Positions 35,876-47,173 of a DNA stretch of 64,000 nt are shown in pieces. The stretch is from NCBI GenBank assembly GCA_948474755.1, contig CAOLHI010000959.1, positions 124,001 through 188,000 on the forward strand, written 5' to 3'. This stretch comes from Ctenosaura bakeri (lineage: Eukaryota > Chordata > Lepidosauria > Squamata > Iguanidae). Positions within the stretch are counted from its first letter, which is position 1. Each line of letters opens with the position of its first letter. Both the position numbers and the translations under genes were made by a program. Below the pieces are notes generated by a model that did no database searches, was not told where the DNA came from, and saw nothing but the letters and a program-made list of their open reading frames with translations.

Positions 35876-36590
35876 GTGATAATGGGGCTTCCCATTATCT
35901 AGACTTAGCTAAAAGGGGGACACTTCCCTCTTCAGGTAAACCAAGGGTTAATAAGGTGTTGGGATTAGATTACATTTTAGTGTGTGGTCAGCATCATAGG
36001 TCATGTGGGTCAGCATCATAGGTCACAGGGTGAGACTTGACCAATCAAAAAGGAAAGAGGTGAGCATCTTCAGGATGCTTCCAGATGCTTCCAAGGAGAA
36101 GTTATAAAACTTCTTGCGAGGCCATGTGGCTGAGAGATAACAAAGGGACAACAAAGAAACAACAAAGGAACTGCCAGTAGCAGGCTGCAGGCCTCGCCTC
36201 GCCTCGCCTCGCCTCCTGGCCCCTTCCTTTTAGAACATCTAAGCCTGAGAACCATCTGTGAGCACTAGACTAAAGTAGTTAATCGTGTTAGGGACTTTTC
36301 TGTTATTTTGGAGGCTGGCTGATCTAAAGAATGTATCTGTGCTTTTATATCTGTTCTTTTGTAACTACTTGGAGCTAAGTGTGCCTGGGAGGGGGGAGCT
36401 TCCCATGTGTGTTAATTTGCCTTGTTCATTTGCATACCTTTAATAAATACTTTCTGTAAGAACCCTGTTTCTCTCCTTCCCACGCCAACGCTAGATAGAC
36501 TGGGGAAAAAGGAGATCCTTAAGCTTAGGGATTGAAATGTAATGGACAGAGTCCCATTGTACTGTCCAGGTATTCAGAATTCAATGGCTG
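35876..36590 (+). mobile_element. Possible solo LTR or LTR fragment with primer-binding-like sequence
   Basis: Promoter and terminator-like signals occur in LTR order: GTTATAAAACTTC (TATA, near 36102), a (GCCTC)n run (36191-36216), then AATAAATAC (about 36442). After GAATTCA comes TGGTGGCAGCGAAG (about 36590), which resembles a tRNA primer-binding site. No second LTR, no TSD and no clear 5' end are visible. The CR1 begins about 150 bp later. Alternative: unique sequence with chance motifs. Confidence 0.38.
36191..36216. repeat. (GCCTC)n short tandem repeat
   Basis: Five pentamer units, GCCTC. Confidence 0.95.
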
Positions 36591-36734
36591 GTGGCAGCGA
36601 AGATGAATTAACAGCTAAAATTAATAACAGGCTGGAATATACATCCCAGTATCACATGGTGACATTTCCAGCTTCACAGTCCTAGGCTAGTATTTTTGAC
36701 AGCACAGTCTTAACGCAGCAAGACTAGCAGCTCT

Positions 36735-38037
36735 TGCCTTAGGATGAATCATTTAGAAAGCAACGCGGTAATCACGAGAAGTCAACATGGATTTCTCAAA
36801 AATAAGTCATGCCAGACTAATCTTATCTCTTTTTATGATAGAGTTACTAGCTTGATAGATGAAGGGAGTGCTGTGGATGTAGCATATCTCGATTTCAGCA
36901 AGGCCTTTGACAAAGTTCCCCATGACATTCTTGCAACGAAGCTAGTAAAATGTGGGCTGGACAGGGCTACCGTTAGTTGGATTTGTAATTGGTTGACCGA
37001 CCGAACCCAAAGGGTGATCACGAATGGCTGCTTTTCGTCCTGGAGAGAAGTGACTAGCGGGGTGCCACAGGGTTCTGTCCTAGGCCCAGTGCTGTTCAAT
37101 ATTTTTATCAACGACTTGGATGAAGGAATAGAGGGCATGCTGATCAAATTTGCAGATGACACCAAATTGGGAGGGGTTGCTAATACGCCAGAGGACAGGA
37201 TCAAAATTCAAAATGACCTGGATAGATTGGAGAGCTGGGCCAGGGCGAACAAAATGAAATTCAACAGAGAGAAATGTAAGGTCCTACACTTAGGCAGAAA
37301 TAATGGAATCCACAAATATAGGATGGGGGACACGTGGCTGGATAGCAGTACGTGTGAAAGGGATCTAGGAGTCTTCATAGACCACAAGCTGAACATGAGC
37401 CAGCAGTGTGATGCGGCAGCCAAGAAAGCCAATGCAATTCTTGGCTGCATCAATAGGAGTATGGTGTCTAGATCAGGGAGGTACTGGTACCACTCTACTC
37501 TGCTTTGGTTAGACCCCATCTTGAATACTGTGTCCAGTTCTGGGCACCCCAATTCAAGAAGGATATTGACAAGCTGGAGCAAGTCCAGAGGAGGGCGACC
37601 AAAATGGTGAGAGGCCTGGAAGCCATGCCCTATGAGGATAGACTTAGAGAGCTGGGTATGTTTAGTCTGCAGAAGAGGAGGTTAAGAGGGGACATGATAG
37701 CCATGTTTAAATATCTGAAGGGATGCCACGTAGAGGAAGGAGGGGACTTGTTTTCTGCTGCTCCAGAGACCAGGACAAGGAGCAATGGATTCAAGCTGCA
37801 GGAAAGGAGATTCCACCTGAACCTCAGGAAGAACTTCCTGACAGTCAGGGCTGTCCGGCAGTGGAATCTGCTGCCTCGGAGTGTAGTGGAGTCTCCTTCC
37901 TTGGAGGTTCTTAAGCAGAGGCTTGATGGCCATCTGTCGGGATTGATTTGAGGGTGTTCCTGCATGGCAGGGGGTTGGACTGGATGGCCTGTGTGGTCTC
38001 TTCCAACTCTGAATTTCTATGATTCTATGATTCTATG
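36735..38037 (+). mobile_element. 5'-truncated CR1 retrotransposon
   Basis: Contains the RT-to-end part of the CR1 ORF2 (separate entry) and a short 3'UTR with GGGGGTTGGACTGGATGGCC and TCTTCCAACTC. It ends in the diagnostic octamer repeat ATTCTATG ATTCTATG at 38019-38036, with no poly-A. CR1 normally lacks target duplications and none is seen. It is the best preserved CR1 in the window. Confidence 0.95.
36744..37951 (+). pseudogene. CR1 reverse transcriptase region, one frameshift
   Basis: The first frame (36744-37610) holds RT motifs in order: SQHGFLKNKSC, DFSKAFDKVPHD (about residues 50-61), GVPQGSVLGPVLFNIF (about 106-121) and the catalytic FADD (residues 136-139, 37149-37160). It continues to [11 protein letters not shown]. 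Near 37478 one base is missing, and the frame passes to 37505-37951, which carries [25 protein letters not shown] and the C-terminal [19 protein letters not shown], then stops. Endonuclease and N-terminal RT are absent through 5' truncation. Apart from this indel the coding region is intact, which suggests modest age. Confidence 0.93.
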
Positions 38038-39808
38038 AAGGGAAATATTTAACTCATTCTCTTTCACAGAAGCAAATGTGAGAGATATTTCTTCCATGTA
38101 CGGGGTAGGCATATTTGGCAAATCCATTTTTATGAATGTCTCCCCTTCCTATACTTCCAAGTATATTCAGTATAGCTTCTGTATGATTGCTATTTTTTCA
38201 GGAAAAAAATGAGTATTCATAGGTATGTGTGTGTATTTCTAAATGCTAGATTTATGGATGCATGCCATATTGGCTTAAGAATAAATATAGGAGTTTGGGT
38301 ATAGGAGTTTGTGCATCTCTTCAACTGTGATGATGAATATGATGTTGAAGAATTTTTCTCTCATAGAGTGCATCCCCCACCACAAATTGTGTATGTTTCA
38401 AGACAATGGAAAAGACCAAAGCATCTTATTCTATTTAGCTGGGAGAAGGAAAGAACTGACAAGAAACATGATGCCAGTGAAACAAATTAGGCATGGCAAA
38501 GAAAAAACAGAGAGAGAATTTCTTCACCCTTTCTTATAATATGAGAACCTGTGGTCATCCAAGAAAGGTGACTTACTGGAGATTCCAGGCAGACAAAAGG
38601 AAATACTCTTTCAACACTGCATAATTAATTTTATAGACTAACATAGCTTCCTGGAACTTTGCACATTTGTTACATAGGGCCACTTAAGATGTGGTCATTG
38701 CTTTGAAGGGGGTTTAGAAAAATTCATGGGTGAGATCTATCATAATGGCTGTATAAAACCTTAATGTTCAGAGGAAGCATGCCACTGAGTAACAGTTGAT
38801 GGCAGGTTGGCCATTGGCTTGAAGTTCTGCTTATGCTTATGAGAGATTTGAAAGAGACATCTGAGTTCATCATTTACGTAGTGATGTGATGAGACTTTGG
38901 ACTGATCCAGGAGAGCTATTTACCTGTTCTTAAGAACTAGAAATGCTATCTTGCATCAAGACAATAACATTTCTACATCAAACCTCCCCTTCTGTTCTGT
39001 AACTTGGAAATGTTATGCTAATTAAGCAAATCTGAACGTTTTTCTAGTTTCATCAATAAGGGGGTTGCTAGCCATTTGATGGTAAGGAATTGATGGAGAG
39101 AATTGAAACCTCATTCATCCTAGCCAAAGGAAAACTCATTCAGCCCTCTGGCCTCTGATTTCAGCAGGCATTACCCAGACTCTTTCCAACATCTCTTCAC
39201 TACCATGAGAAATAAAGACTTTAAAAAAAAAGGAAAAAGAAAAGAAACATGAGTTTCTTTAGAAGCTCAGTTCAGCACACAACACCATCCCCCATAGATT
39301 CCCTACACTTAACACATTTGCAACTTACACAGGGCTTTCTTGTGAAGAGTGGAGCCCCTGTGCTGACATTATGCATTTGGAATAAGGTGTGGGACCAACA
39401 GATTTGGTTCAATGTGAAGACTTCGAAGTGTCATACTAAAGTTCTCCTGAAGTATCTTGTATGTTGAGAATTAGGGATTTATCTGCATCATTCGTATATT
39501 CCCACGCACCATTTCTACTACTCAATTTTTTCTTGTTACTCTGGATTTCCCATACATATTTTAGAAGTCTGAGTCATGTATTTAGACTCCAGAGGACTAA
39601 AAACTACAGTAAGGACAGCAGTGGACCATAATGAAGATAGAATATCCTTCTGAGGGTGCTGCTCACATAGCAGGATATATAGGAGTCATAAGATTTTATG
39701 TGAAAGGCAACACAGAGAAATACAATAAAGGCCATTGATGGACAGTCAGAACAGTCATGAAAAACATTAATATGAGGAATATGAGGAATGTGTGGCACAG
39801 AGCCATAC
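38038..39808. other. Unique sequence
   Basis: No dispersed repeat or exon recognised. An A-rich patch lies near 39221-39247. Confidence 0.4.
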
Positions 39809-39812
39809 CAGT

Positions 39813-40725
39813 TGTTACTGCAGTTTAGGCCTCCTTGGAGATACCCCCAGATATCATTTTGATATCTATAATTTGGCTTTCTTCCACCATCCCTCTCCAT
39901 GTGTTTGTGAGGCCCCTGGACAAGCACGGAACTAGGCTTGGCCACTAATCGCTGGGCATTCCATTCTCCACCCAGGCAGGTCAGAAATAGCCAGATCCTT
40001 GCTTTAGGAGACCTCTCTGCAAACACCCTCATTATGTATGTATGCATGCTGTTTACAAAGGACTCCCTGCCCCGAGCAGGCAAACTGGCAAGCTGAATAC
40101 TCAACTGCCAAACACTGAGCATTTGCATACTGTCTACCTCTTTGTCAATTTGGATTTAACTTAATCATGCTAAATCCTGACCTTTCCAAAGCTTTGTCCC
40201 GTGCCCAAAACTCATTGTTTTCCCAGGTACAGCATAGCCTGCAGTCACATTTCCCTCTATAAAAACTCCTGATTCCGAGACCTTCCTTGGATCACTCCCG
40301 AGTTCCAAACCGCCTTGCTGCCACTTTGCTTGGTGAGCTTCCCCTCAGCTCCATGTGCTGAGACACATCGAACACCAGCATCGCTCTCTATCTTCTTTCT
40401 GGGCTTCAGGAACAGGTTTCGTATCACCCAAATCAACTATCCCTCTGAAAATCCCGCTATCATACTCACACTTTTATTTTCTTTAGTTATTTGTGTGCAT
40501 GTGTTGCTTACATTGTGTGCCTATATTTAATGAAGATCATTCATTATTTCCAACATGGTTTCCTTCTTGACTTGGCCTGACCCCATAAACATTGGGTTAC
40601 AAGATCCTGCTGCGTTACCCTGACTCTCGTAGTGCCAACCAGTGCTCTTGACCAATTTTCCCATCTTGTATAATTGTAAGGTTATTTAGGTGTCCCTCCC
40701 AGGACCCCCAGTAAATAGGGTAACA
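39813..40725 (+). mobile_element. Solo LTR 2 of the same retrovirus-like family
   Basis: Starts TGTTACTGCAGTTTAGG and ends AATAGGGTAACA. It is flanked by CAGT at 39809-39812 and 40726-40729, a 4-bp duplication. A TATA box (TATAAAAA) is at 40258-40265, followed by the shared GCCTTGCTGCCACTTTG and TTCCCCTCAGCTCC words. The polyadenylation signal expected near 40530 is degraded to TTTAATGAAG. There is no internal retroviral sequence, so the provirus was lost by LTR-LTR recombination. Confidence 0.9.
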
Positions 40726-40729
40726 CAGT

Positions 40730-41057
40730 GACTAAAACCACATTAGCAGGAAGCTGATATTCATAGCTTTCCTTCATATGATTTACTCCTTTACAGTGGA
40801 CATTAGAATGGCCATGGCAAACTATAGGAAAATATATGCAAAGCAGTAAGTTTATTGTGACAATGCATGCTTAGCAATGGATCTGTGTCAGACCATACAA
40901 GTCACATTTTTAAAAGCAATATTTATTTAAAAAAGGGAAAGGGAAAGGGAAAGGAAAGTTGACCTTTTGTACTAGGAAAAGTGGAAAACAGAGATGAAGA
41001 TACTTTTAGTTAGCTGATGCATCTCAAGAACATAGGCAGCATCCTTCTAGTGGAGAC
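40730..41057. other. Short unique stretch with (GGGAAA)n
   Basis: Contains the repeat at 40931-40957 and little else. Confidence 0.45.
40931..40957. repeat. (GGGAAA)n repeat
   Basis: Four near-perfect units. Confidence 0.9.
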
Positions 41058-41060
41058 CAA

Positions 41061-41477
41061 GGCCTTTTCCGCAGCTTACCTCTGTCTGGTGCGGTCACAC
41101 GTGGATCACATGAGCAGCCTCTTCTGTGAGGCACTCACATCCCCTCTGCTTCATCTCTGCAGGAGCTGCTGGCCAGCCAGCAGGCAGCATGAGCGTTCTG
41201 CCTCTTCCTTCTGCAGTACAGCCGGGTACTTTCCCAGGCTGTGCTGGGGGAGGAAGCGTGAGTGCTGTGGCTCTGGAGGCTCCACACAGATGGTAAGTGC
41301 ATGTGGGGCCCCAGAGCATCATTTTCGGCCAAAATCTGGAAATAAAATATTGCACAATCAGGACCTGCTGGCCCCAGCAGTGTTGCGCAATTGCAAGGAC
41401 GTCATGTGAAATGTTCCTCGCAATCATTCAATGCTCCAGAGGCCCTTTTGCATGACAAATGCTGTGTGAAAAGGGCC
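41061..41477. mobile_element. MITE of the GGCC-TTTCC-GC family, copy D
   Basis: Starts GGCCTTTTCCGCAGC and ends GTGTGAAAAGGGCC, flanked by CAA (41058-41060 and 41478-41480). The interior shares TTACCTCTGTCTGGTGCGG-like sequence and a CAGCCTGGGAA-type word (as GTACTTTCCCAGGCTG) with copy E at 56.4 kb. Non-coding. Confidence 0.8.
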
Positions 41478-41538
41478 CAAGGATTCTGGTTTTGAAAGAG
41501 TAAGTCTCTTGGTTTAAAACATACTACTGGGGCACAAC

Positions 41539-42306
41539 TAGTGATGTATTTAAGTCTTTTACTCCAAATCTCAAGTTAAGTTTCAAGCCTCTACCTTCAA
41601 GTCTCAAGTCAAGTCTCAAGTTTTTGAAGATACTTTCAAGTCAAGTCTCAAGTCTAGAAGACAACTTTACACCCCAACCAAAATTTCAGAATTATTGGAT
41701 AAAGTGAAATAAAGTTAGTTTTAACAATTTAAGCAGAGTCAGCTCTCCACATTTGCAATTTTGCCATCTGCAGCTTTGGAAGTGGGAAACAGGATCCTAT
41801 CTTACTCCCCATTACTGAAGATTCAAAAGCTTTAGAAGGAAGGATTCGTCCTCCTCAAACCCATTGTCTAATACATTTGCTGTTCTCCTCTGAGAAATGC
41901 ACCTTGCATTCTGGGGTTGAGTCTTTTCTTTTGCTCATAGGAAACATTTTAGAGGGCTCTTCCGATATGCAGCAGGAACAGGCTGTTGAGCAGACCCCAG
42001 GCCTGCCTCAAACCCATTGGCTAACCTGCGTGCTGTTCCTCTCTGAGAAATGTGCTCACACTTTGGGCTTGAGACAGATTGTCATGTAACCAGTAGGAAA
42101 AAATAGTTGGAAGCGTTGTTCAAAGTCATAAGGTTTCCAGATGAATGTGTTATGTTATTGAACAAAGGGCATCAAGTCAGTCATTAAAAATATACAAGTC
42201 TTGTGTCGAGTCAGTGCATCATTTATGGCCGAGTCCCAAGTTGAGTCACTGAAGTGACTTAAGTCTAACTTGAGTCTGAGTCTATCGACTCGAGTCTACA
42301 TCACTT
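41539..42306. mobile_element. 768-bp hAT element rich in AAGTC/GAGTC motifs
   Basis: Starts TAGTGATGTATTTAAGTC and ends GACTCGAGTCTACATCACTT, an imperfect inverted pair close to the hAT form CAGTGATG. It is flanked by the exact 8-bp duplication GGCACAAC (41531-41538 and 42307-42314). The left subterminal part (41560-41660) is a degenerate array of TCAAGTC units and the right (42180-42300) of GAGTC units in the same sense. Inside, CCTCAAACCCATTG followed by a CTCTGAGAAATG word occurs twice (about 41854 and 42007). No transposase is present. Confidence 0.88.
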
Positions 42307-42314
42307 GGCACAAC

Positions 42315-43686
42315 TGTGGCAAATTTCCATCCTATCCCTCCAGAGGATGTGTGGGGAGTCGTGTATCTCCCTTATGTATCTCCCTTATGTATCTTGGAGT
42401 AGGTATACAGACCTCTGGAAAGTGCTCACTTATTCAATTCTTCCCTGTTGCACTGCACAATTCAAATATGGCCTAAGGTGTAAAATTTCTGGGAATTTTG
42501 AAACATATTTTTCTGGAGGAATATTTGGGGGAAAATGAATTTTTGCTGGAAAAAATAAAAAATAAATTAATACCTGTCATTAGTATAGTAGGCCTTCAAT
42601 ATCCTCTGGAGTTTGAATCTAGAACCCCTAGAACTGCAGTGATCCCTACATAATCTTATATGGAAGTATTCCTATTACATGGGGTTCAGAAATAATTTAG
42701 GGGGAGAAAATATATGAATACTATGTCTTATACATTTTATCTATTATTCTAAAAGAAAATATTCCATAGCTCATTTTCTTCATTTTTTTTCCCAAGGGGA
42801 AAAAAAAAAGCTTGAAGAAAAAATGGGAGTTTTTTCTATCCCTCACCCCCTTCATTCACATCTCTAAGCATGATCTATATAGCAGTGCAGGTATTGTATG
42901 AAGAATGTCTTGGAAGTATACAAAATGGATAAGTCTATACATTTCCATCTTATTGTCAACTGATTGCACTATACATGATGTTGTCCCAACAAGGGTTTGT
43001 GAGACCACCAAAGGCATTGTGAAGATACGTAAGGCCCGTTGCCCATTAAGAAGGACCTCTTTGAAGAAACCAGCTGTATTCTTTCCTGATTCTGAGTCCT
43101 TTGGCTTCTGCAGGCTCAAGGGCTTCTGGATCCTCACTATTGGAGTTTGAGGGTTATTGGAAGGGCCATATCCTCTAACTGATGGAGTGGGCATGGGAGA
43201 AAGCACAAAAGGTCCCCCCGCCCCACACTTTGGGAAGCATTACAATCATCATCTGCATCTGGAACACTATGGGATTCCAAAGTCAAGAACCATGACAATC
43301 CACCACTGTTCAGCAGAGTCCCTCTACTACTCTTGAGATCAGAAGTTGGAAGTAGTGAAGGGGCAAGAGGGAAAGAGAAAGGTCAACTGTCCAAGTTGCA
43401 ACAGCTAATTCACTGTCTTTGGGAGTGAAACTTTTATCCAGCCAGATATTTTTCTAGGAGAGGAATAAATCTTGAAGAACTGAGATGAGTTAATGTATAG
43501 GATGATTTATCTGGCAGAGACATCAGACTTCCAAAATTTCATGCTGGAGCTAGAGGCACAAAACTTCTATAATCATAGGTATCCACAGACATGCACCATT
43601 AGGAGAAGATGGAACAAAAAGATCCACAAAAAAAGTAATGTCCCACTGATAAAAATAATAGTGACTAGGGTTGGGTAAGAATTAAT
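42315..43686. other. Unique sequence
   Basis: A 16-bp tandem duplication of CTCCCTTATGTAT lies near 42366-42392. No gene or repeat family recognised. Confidence 0.4.
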
Positions 43687-43706
43687 CTTCCTTCCTTCCT
43701 TCCTTC

Positions 43707-43765
<59 letters not shown>
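43687..43765. repeat. (TTCC)n(TTTC)n microsatellite
   Basis: Five to six CTTC units pass into about thirteen TTTC units. Confidence 0.97.
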
Positions 43766-44842
43766 GGAAAGAAGTTTCCAACATTTGCAAATTTCTTCAT
43801 ACAGATAGTGGAAATAACTGAGTGAAAGCAAAACTGACCCACTGAAGCAAGGAGAGGGTTTTGAGTTCTTAGCTCTTAAAAGTCAGACTTTGAGTTGCTG
43901 TGCATTCAACCATACTTATGGTGCTAAACTAGGCCACCTCCTTTTACAGACAGACTCCTTAGTTTTAAAAGCTATCTGACAGACAGGTATGTCACAATTT
44001 TCTCCATTGTGGGAATAGCTGCATGTACCAGATTTAGCCAGTTCAGATGGTTTCCTCAAGTTTATTTTTTATAAGAAAAGAATACATTAAAAAATCACAT
44101 TTTTCCCCCTAAAGAATTTGACAAATTAAATTTGGAGGAGAGCAAAAGTGACACACATCATTGCCTGGTAGTTACTGATCAGAAATTTTAAAACATATTT
44201 AGCTGCATATCAATAAATATACATTTTAAATTCCCACTGTAAGTGAGGTTACTTTAATCATTCCTTTTTATTTTCAGGCAGCTGCTTCTTCACTCCAGCT
44301 GTGGAACAATCATTTTGTCATATTATTCTGTCTGATGGAGGCATCGGATCATTTTCATAGAAGGCCTGCCAATTCTCATTCATTGGGCACGTGAATCTTG
44401 GCATGAGCTGTGGACAAGGCAGAGTACAGCTGCTGACAGGAAGATGAAGCAGGGAGTGCTTATGAGATTAAGGATAATTTTTGTTCTTTATAGAGAGCTA
44501 AAGATGAATCTGTCAGCAGCATAATGAAAGGGAATAATAATGTTGCTTTTATAGATAAGATGACTGTGTGCAGAAAACAAAACAAAACAAAATAACAGCA
44601 ATATTGAATGCTTTTTGAACCAAGAAACAAGTGGCTAAAAGGTTACTGGGGAGTGATGCCGACAAACTATAAATCCTTAGTTTTTCCCCTTTTGACAGAA
44701 TGTGGAAGTTCCTGTACGTTCTGTGATGCATCCTTTCAATAAAGAGAATTTCCTGTGGCCTTTACACTATGGATGGGATTATATAAAATAGGCTCATACT
44801 TCTTATATTGATGTGAAGATGAGCAGAGGGGACTCAGATTTT
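43766..44842. other. Unique sequence
   Basis: A short AACAA run lies near 44575-44590. Nothing recognised. Confidence 0.4.
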
Positions 44843-45010
44843 GGCATGGTATGGTGTATTGGAGTAATGGTTTCAGCATTGGACTACAACCTGAAGACCA
44901 GGGTTTGATTCTCTGCTTGGCCATGGAAGCCCTTGGATACATCACACATCTTTAACTCCCAGAATACCCTGTGATAGCTTCACCTTAGAGTCCTGAAGGC
45001 ACACAGCAAT
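44843..45010 (+). mobile_element. Sauria-type SINE, partly decayed
   Basis: GGCATGGTATGGTGTATTGG head with an inserted AGTAATGG, GGGTTTGATTCTCTGC B-box region, and a tail shortened to CCTTAGAGTCCTGAAGGCAC. It ends directly before the 5S-headed SINE. Confidence 0.88.
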
Positions 45011-45011
45011 G

Positions 45012-45244
45012 GTCTAAATACCTTAGAGGCACTGGATTCTGTCTGATCTTGGAAATGAAGCAGGCTCAGCTTTGGTTAGTACTTGGATGGGAGTCCACCA
45101 GCAAATACCAGGTGCTGTAAGCTGTATTTCAGAGGAAGGAACTGATAAAATCACTTGAGAGAGTTCCTTGCCTAAGAATATATTATGAAATTAATGGATC
45201 ATCATAAGTCAACAGACAACTTGAAGGCACATATACACACACAC
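45012..45244 (+). mobile_element. 5S rRNA-derived SINE (SINE3 type) with Bov-B-like tail
   Basis: Bases 45012-45128 follow vertebrate 5S rRNA along its length. GTCTGATCTTGGAAATGAAG followed by CAGG, then TTGGTTAGTACTTGGATGGG and ATACCAGGTGCTGTAAGC, cover the internal control region (A box, intermediate element, C box) used by TFIIIA and RNA polymerase III. The second half ends in ATCATAAGTCAACAGACAAC and TTGAAGGCAC, the same Bov-B-like tail as the tRNA-headed SINEs, then (AC)n. It is a retrotransposed chimera, not a functional 5S gene. Confidence 0.93.
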
Positions 45245-46887
45245 TTTGTCAATGTACAGGAGAGCAAGTGTTAATCAGTCACATCAGTATAGCACAAATG
45301 AGACTTGATATAGAGAGATGAAATTAAGAATTCTTTTTTTTTTTTTGCAGAATTTTATGTGTAACTACACATTTGAATTGCTAATGCAGAGGGGAGAATC
45401 AAAGCTAATGCAGAGGGGAGAATCAAAGTGACTGTTTTAAAAAATACTTTACTATATCACCCATTATCAAGCCCAATTTGTTGCCATTAAGGTTGCAAGA
45501 ATTTTTATTACAATTGATTGTGCCATTTATTATGTTACTTGTTATTTTTATTGCTTTTTTAAAAAGATTGTTGACAGAATGCTATAAACCTATGAAAATT
45601 TACCCAAAATGTTTAAATTCCTCACCCTCAAAAAGTAACTAGACATCATTACTCATTACATACCATTCAAAGTGGTGTCATTCCCACAGGCTACTTTACT
45701 TGTGAAATATTATTTGTTACCCTTTATTGCCAAATAAAAACTTAATTTATTATGGATATACACACATGCACATACACGTACACTCGTATACATATATATC
45801 TCTTATAATTCACTACTAGATCTGTGTGTTAATTTATTGGAAATGAAAGCTGCAGCACACTGATTCAAGAATTCCAGTGTTAATTCCAATATGAATTTTA
45901 GACATTCTTATAGATAAAGTGGAATGTAAGATGAACAGAAAGAAGGACAGAGAAAACCCTATGGCGTTCAATTGAGAAAACCTATTCACCACACAGGAGA
46001 TCATGAATTTTTTTGAGATTAATTATGAATCCTGTTAGGCCTCAGATATAAAAGAAAGGCAAGATATAAATTTGTCATGTTTGTTTGTTTGTTTTAGAGC
46101 TCCTGTGCTGATAAAGGAGCTTCATTAGGTATGTGCACCAGTTCTTGCTTTACTAAGCTACATCCACCATATTTGAAATATCAAAGAAATGATAAGCTCA
46201 AGAGTCAAAATCTGAAAGGAAAAGGAATAACTATTGCAGCAGATAAAGGCTGCTGTATCTCACTACAGCGTTCTGCTTTATATCTCCAGGCACAACTGTA
46301 CTTTGCTTAAACAAGTGAATGTCTGCAGTCCATGTTTACCTGAGCACTTGAAATCAGTTTTTCCTGCCTATGTTCTCAAATTGAACCCCTGAGGCCACTT
46401 ATTACAGCCTAATCCCACCAATTCCAAAGCATCCCTTCTCTTCACCTGTCCATCACAAAACCCTAATATTACTCCCAAAGCTGTTTGTTTGTACTTAGAT
46501 TTTTTGCTTCCATGTTTTGGTCTTGATATGTTGGTCTTAGAATTAAAACAGGGGAGTGGGAGTGGGACCATAGCAATAGTTCTGGTAGATTATTTCATCC
46601 CATATATAATAGAACAATAACAGCACGTCACCATCATCATAGTCATTATCAGGACTTTTTTTTCTTTTTTAAACGAAGAATGATTAGAAGGTTCTGAATC
46701 ATTTCATTTGTGCTGATAGGCACTTCCACTTCCACTGAACCTTTGTGTGTAGACAATGTAAGTTATGTATAACTATCTCTGATCATTCTGAGAAGAGAAT
46801 TTGGCAGTGTCTTTTAGAAGGCCTTTCCTCATTTGGATGGGTAAGAATCTACTCTGAGGGAGTAAGTCCCTCAGGACCAAACACCAA
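45245..46887. other. Unique sequence with a 24-bp tandem duplication
   Basis: The unit starting CTAATGCAGAGGGGAGAATC is present twice head-to-tail at 45381-45404 and 45405-45428. No dispersed repeat or exon recognised. Confidence 0.5.
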
Positions 46888-47074
46888 GTCCATTTCTGTA
46901 CTACACTGTTATAGTGCTATTATTCCACTTTCAACATGCTATGGAATCCTGGGTTTGCAGTTTAGGGAGGGGCCTTTAGAATTCTCACCCAGAGAGCTCT
47001 TTGGTCTACTAATCCCAGAATTCCATGGAATGTTGAAAGTGGAATAATAGCACTACAACAGGGAAGAAATGGCC
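46888..47074. mobile_element. Foldback MITE, copy 3 of the CACTACAC family
   Basis: GTCCATTTCTGTACTACACT on the left and GAAGAAATGGCC on the right, with inverted TTCCACTTTCAACATGCTAT and GGAATCCTGGGTTTGCAG arms and the AGAGAGCTCTTTGGTCT centre. Confidence 0.85.
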
Positions 47075-47173
47075 TTTGTCTGTCTTTTTGAGTATCAGTA
47101 ACTGAAATTCGTCCAAAGTAACAAGCCACTGGAGTCTCTGGACCCCTCTAGTATAAGCTCTATTCCTAACCTA

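Noticed and set aside
26773..40725. The LTRs at 26773 and 39813 as the two ends of one provirus
   Set aside because: They are in opposite orientation, each has its own 4-bp duplication, and the DNA between holds unrelated repeats with no gag, pol or env.
41560..42300. CRISPR-like or satellite array of TCAAGTC units
   Set aside because: Units are degenerate, without regular spacing or spacers, and lie inside a hAT element with an 8-bp duplication. The genome is eukaryotic.
45012..45128. Functional 5S rRNA gene
   Set aside because: It is diverged in the first third and fused to a Bov-B-like tail with no terminator, so it is a SINE copy.
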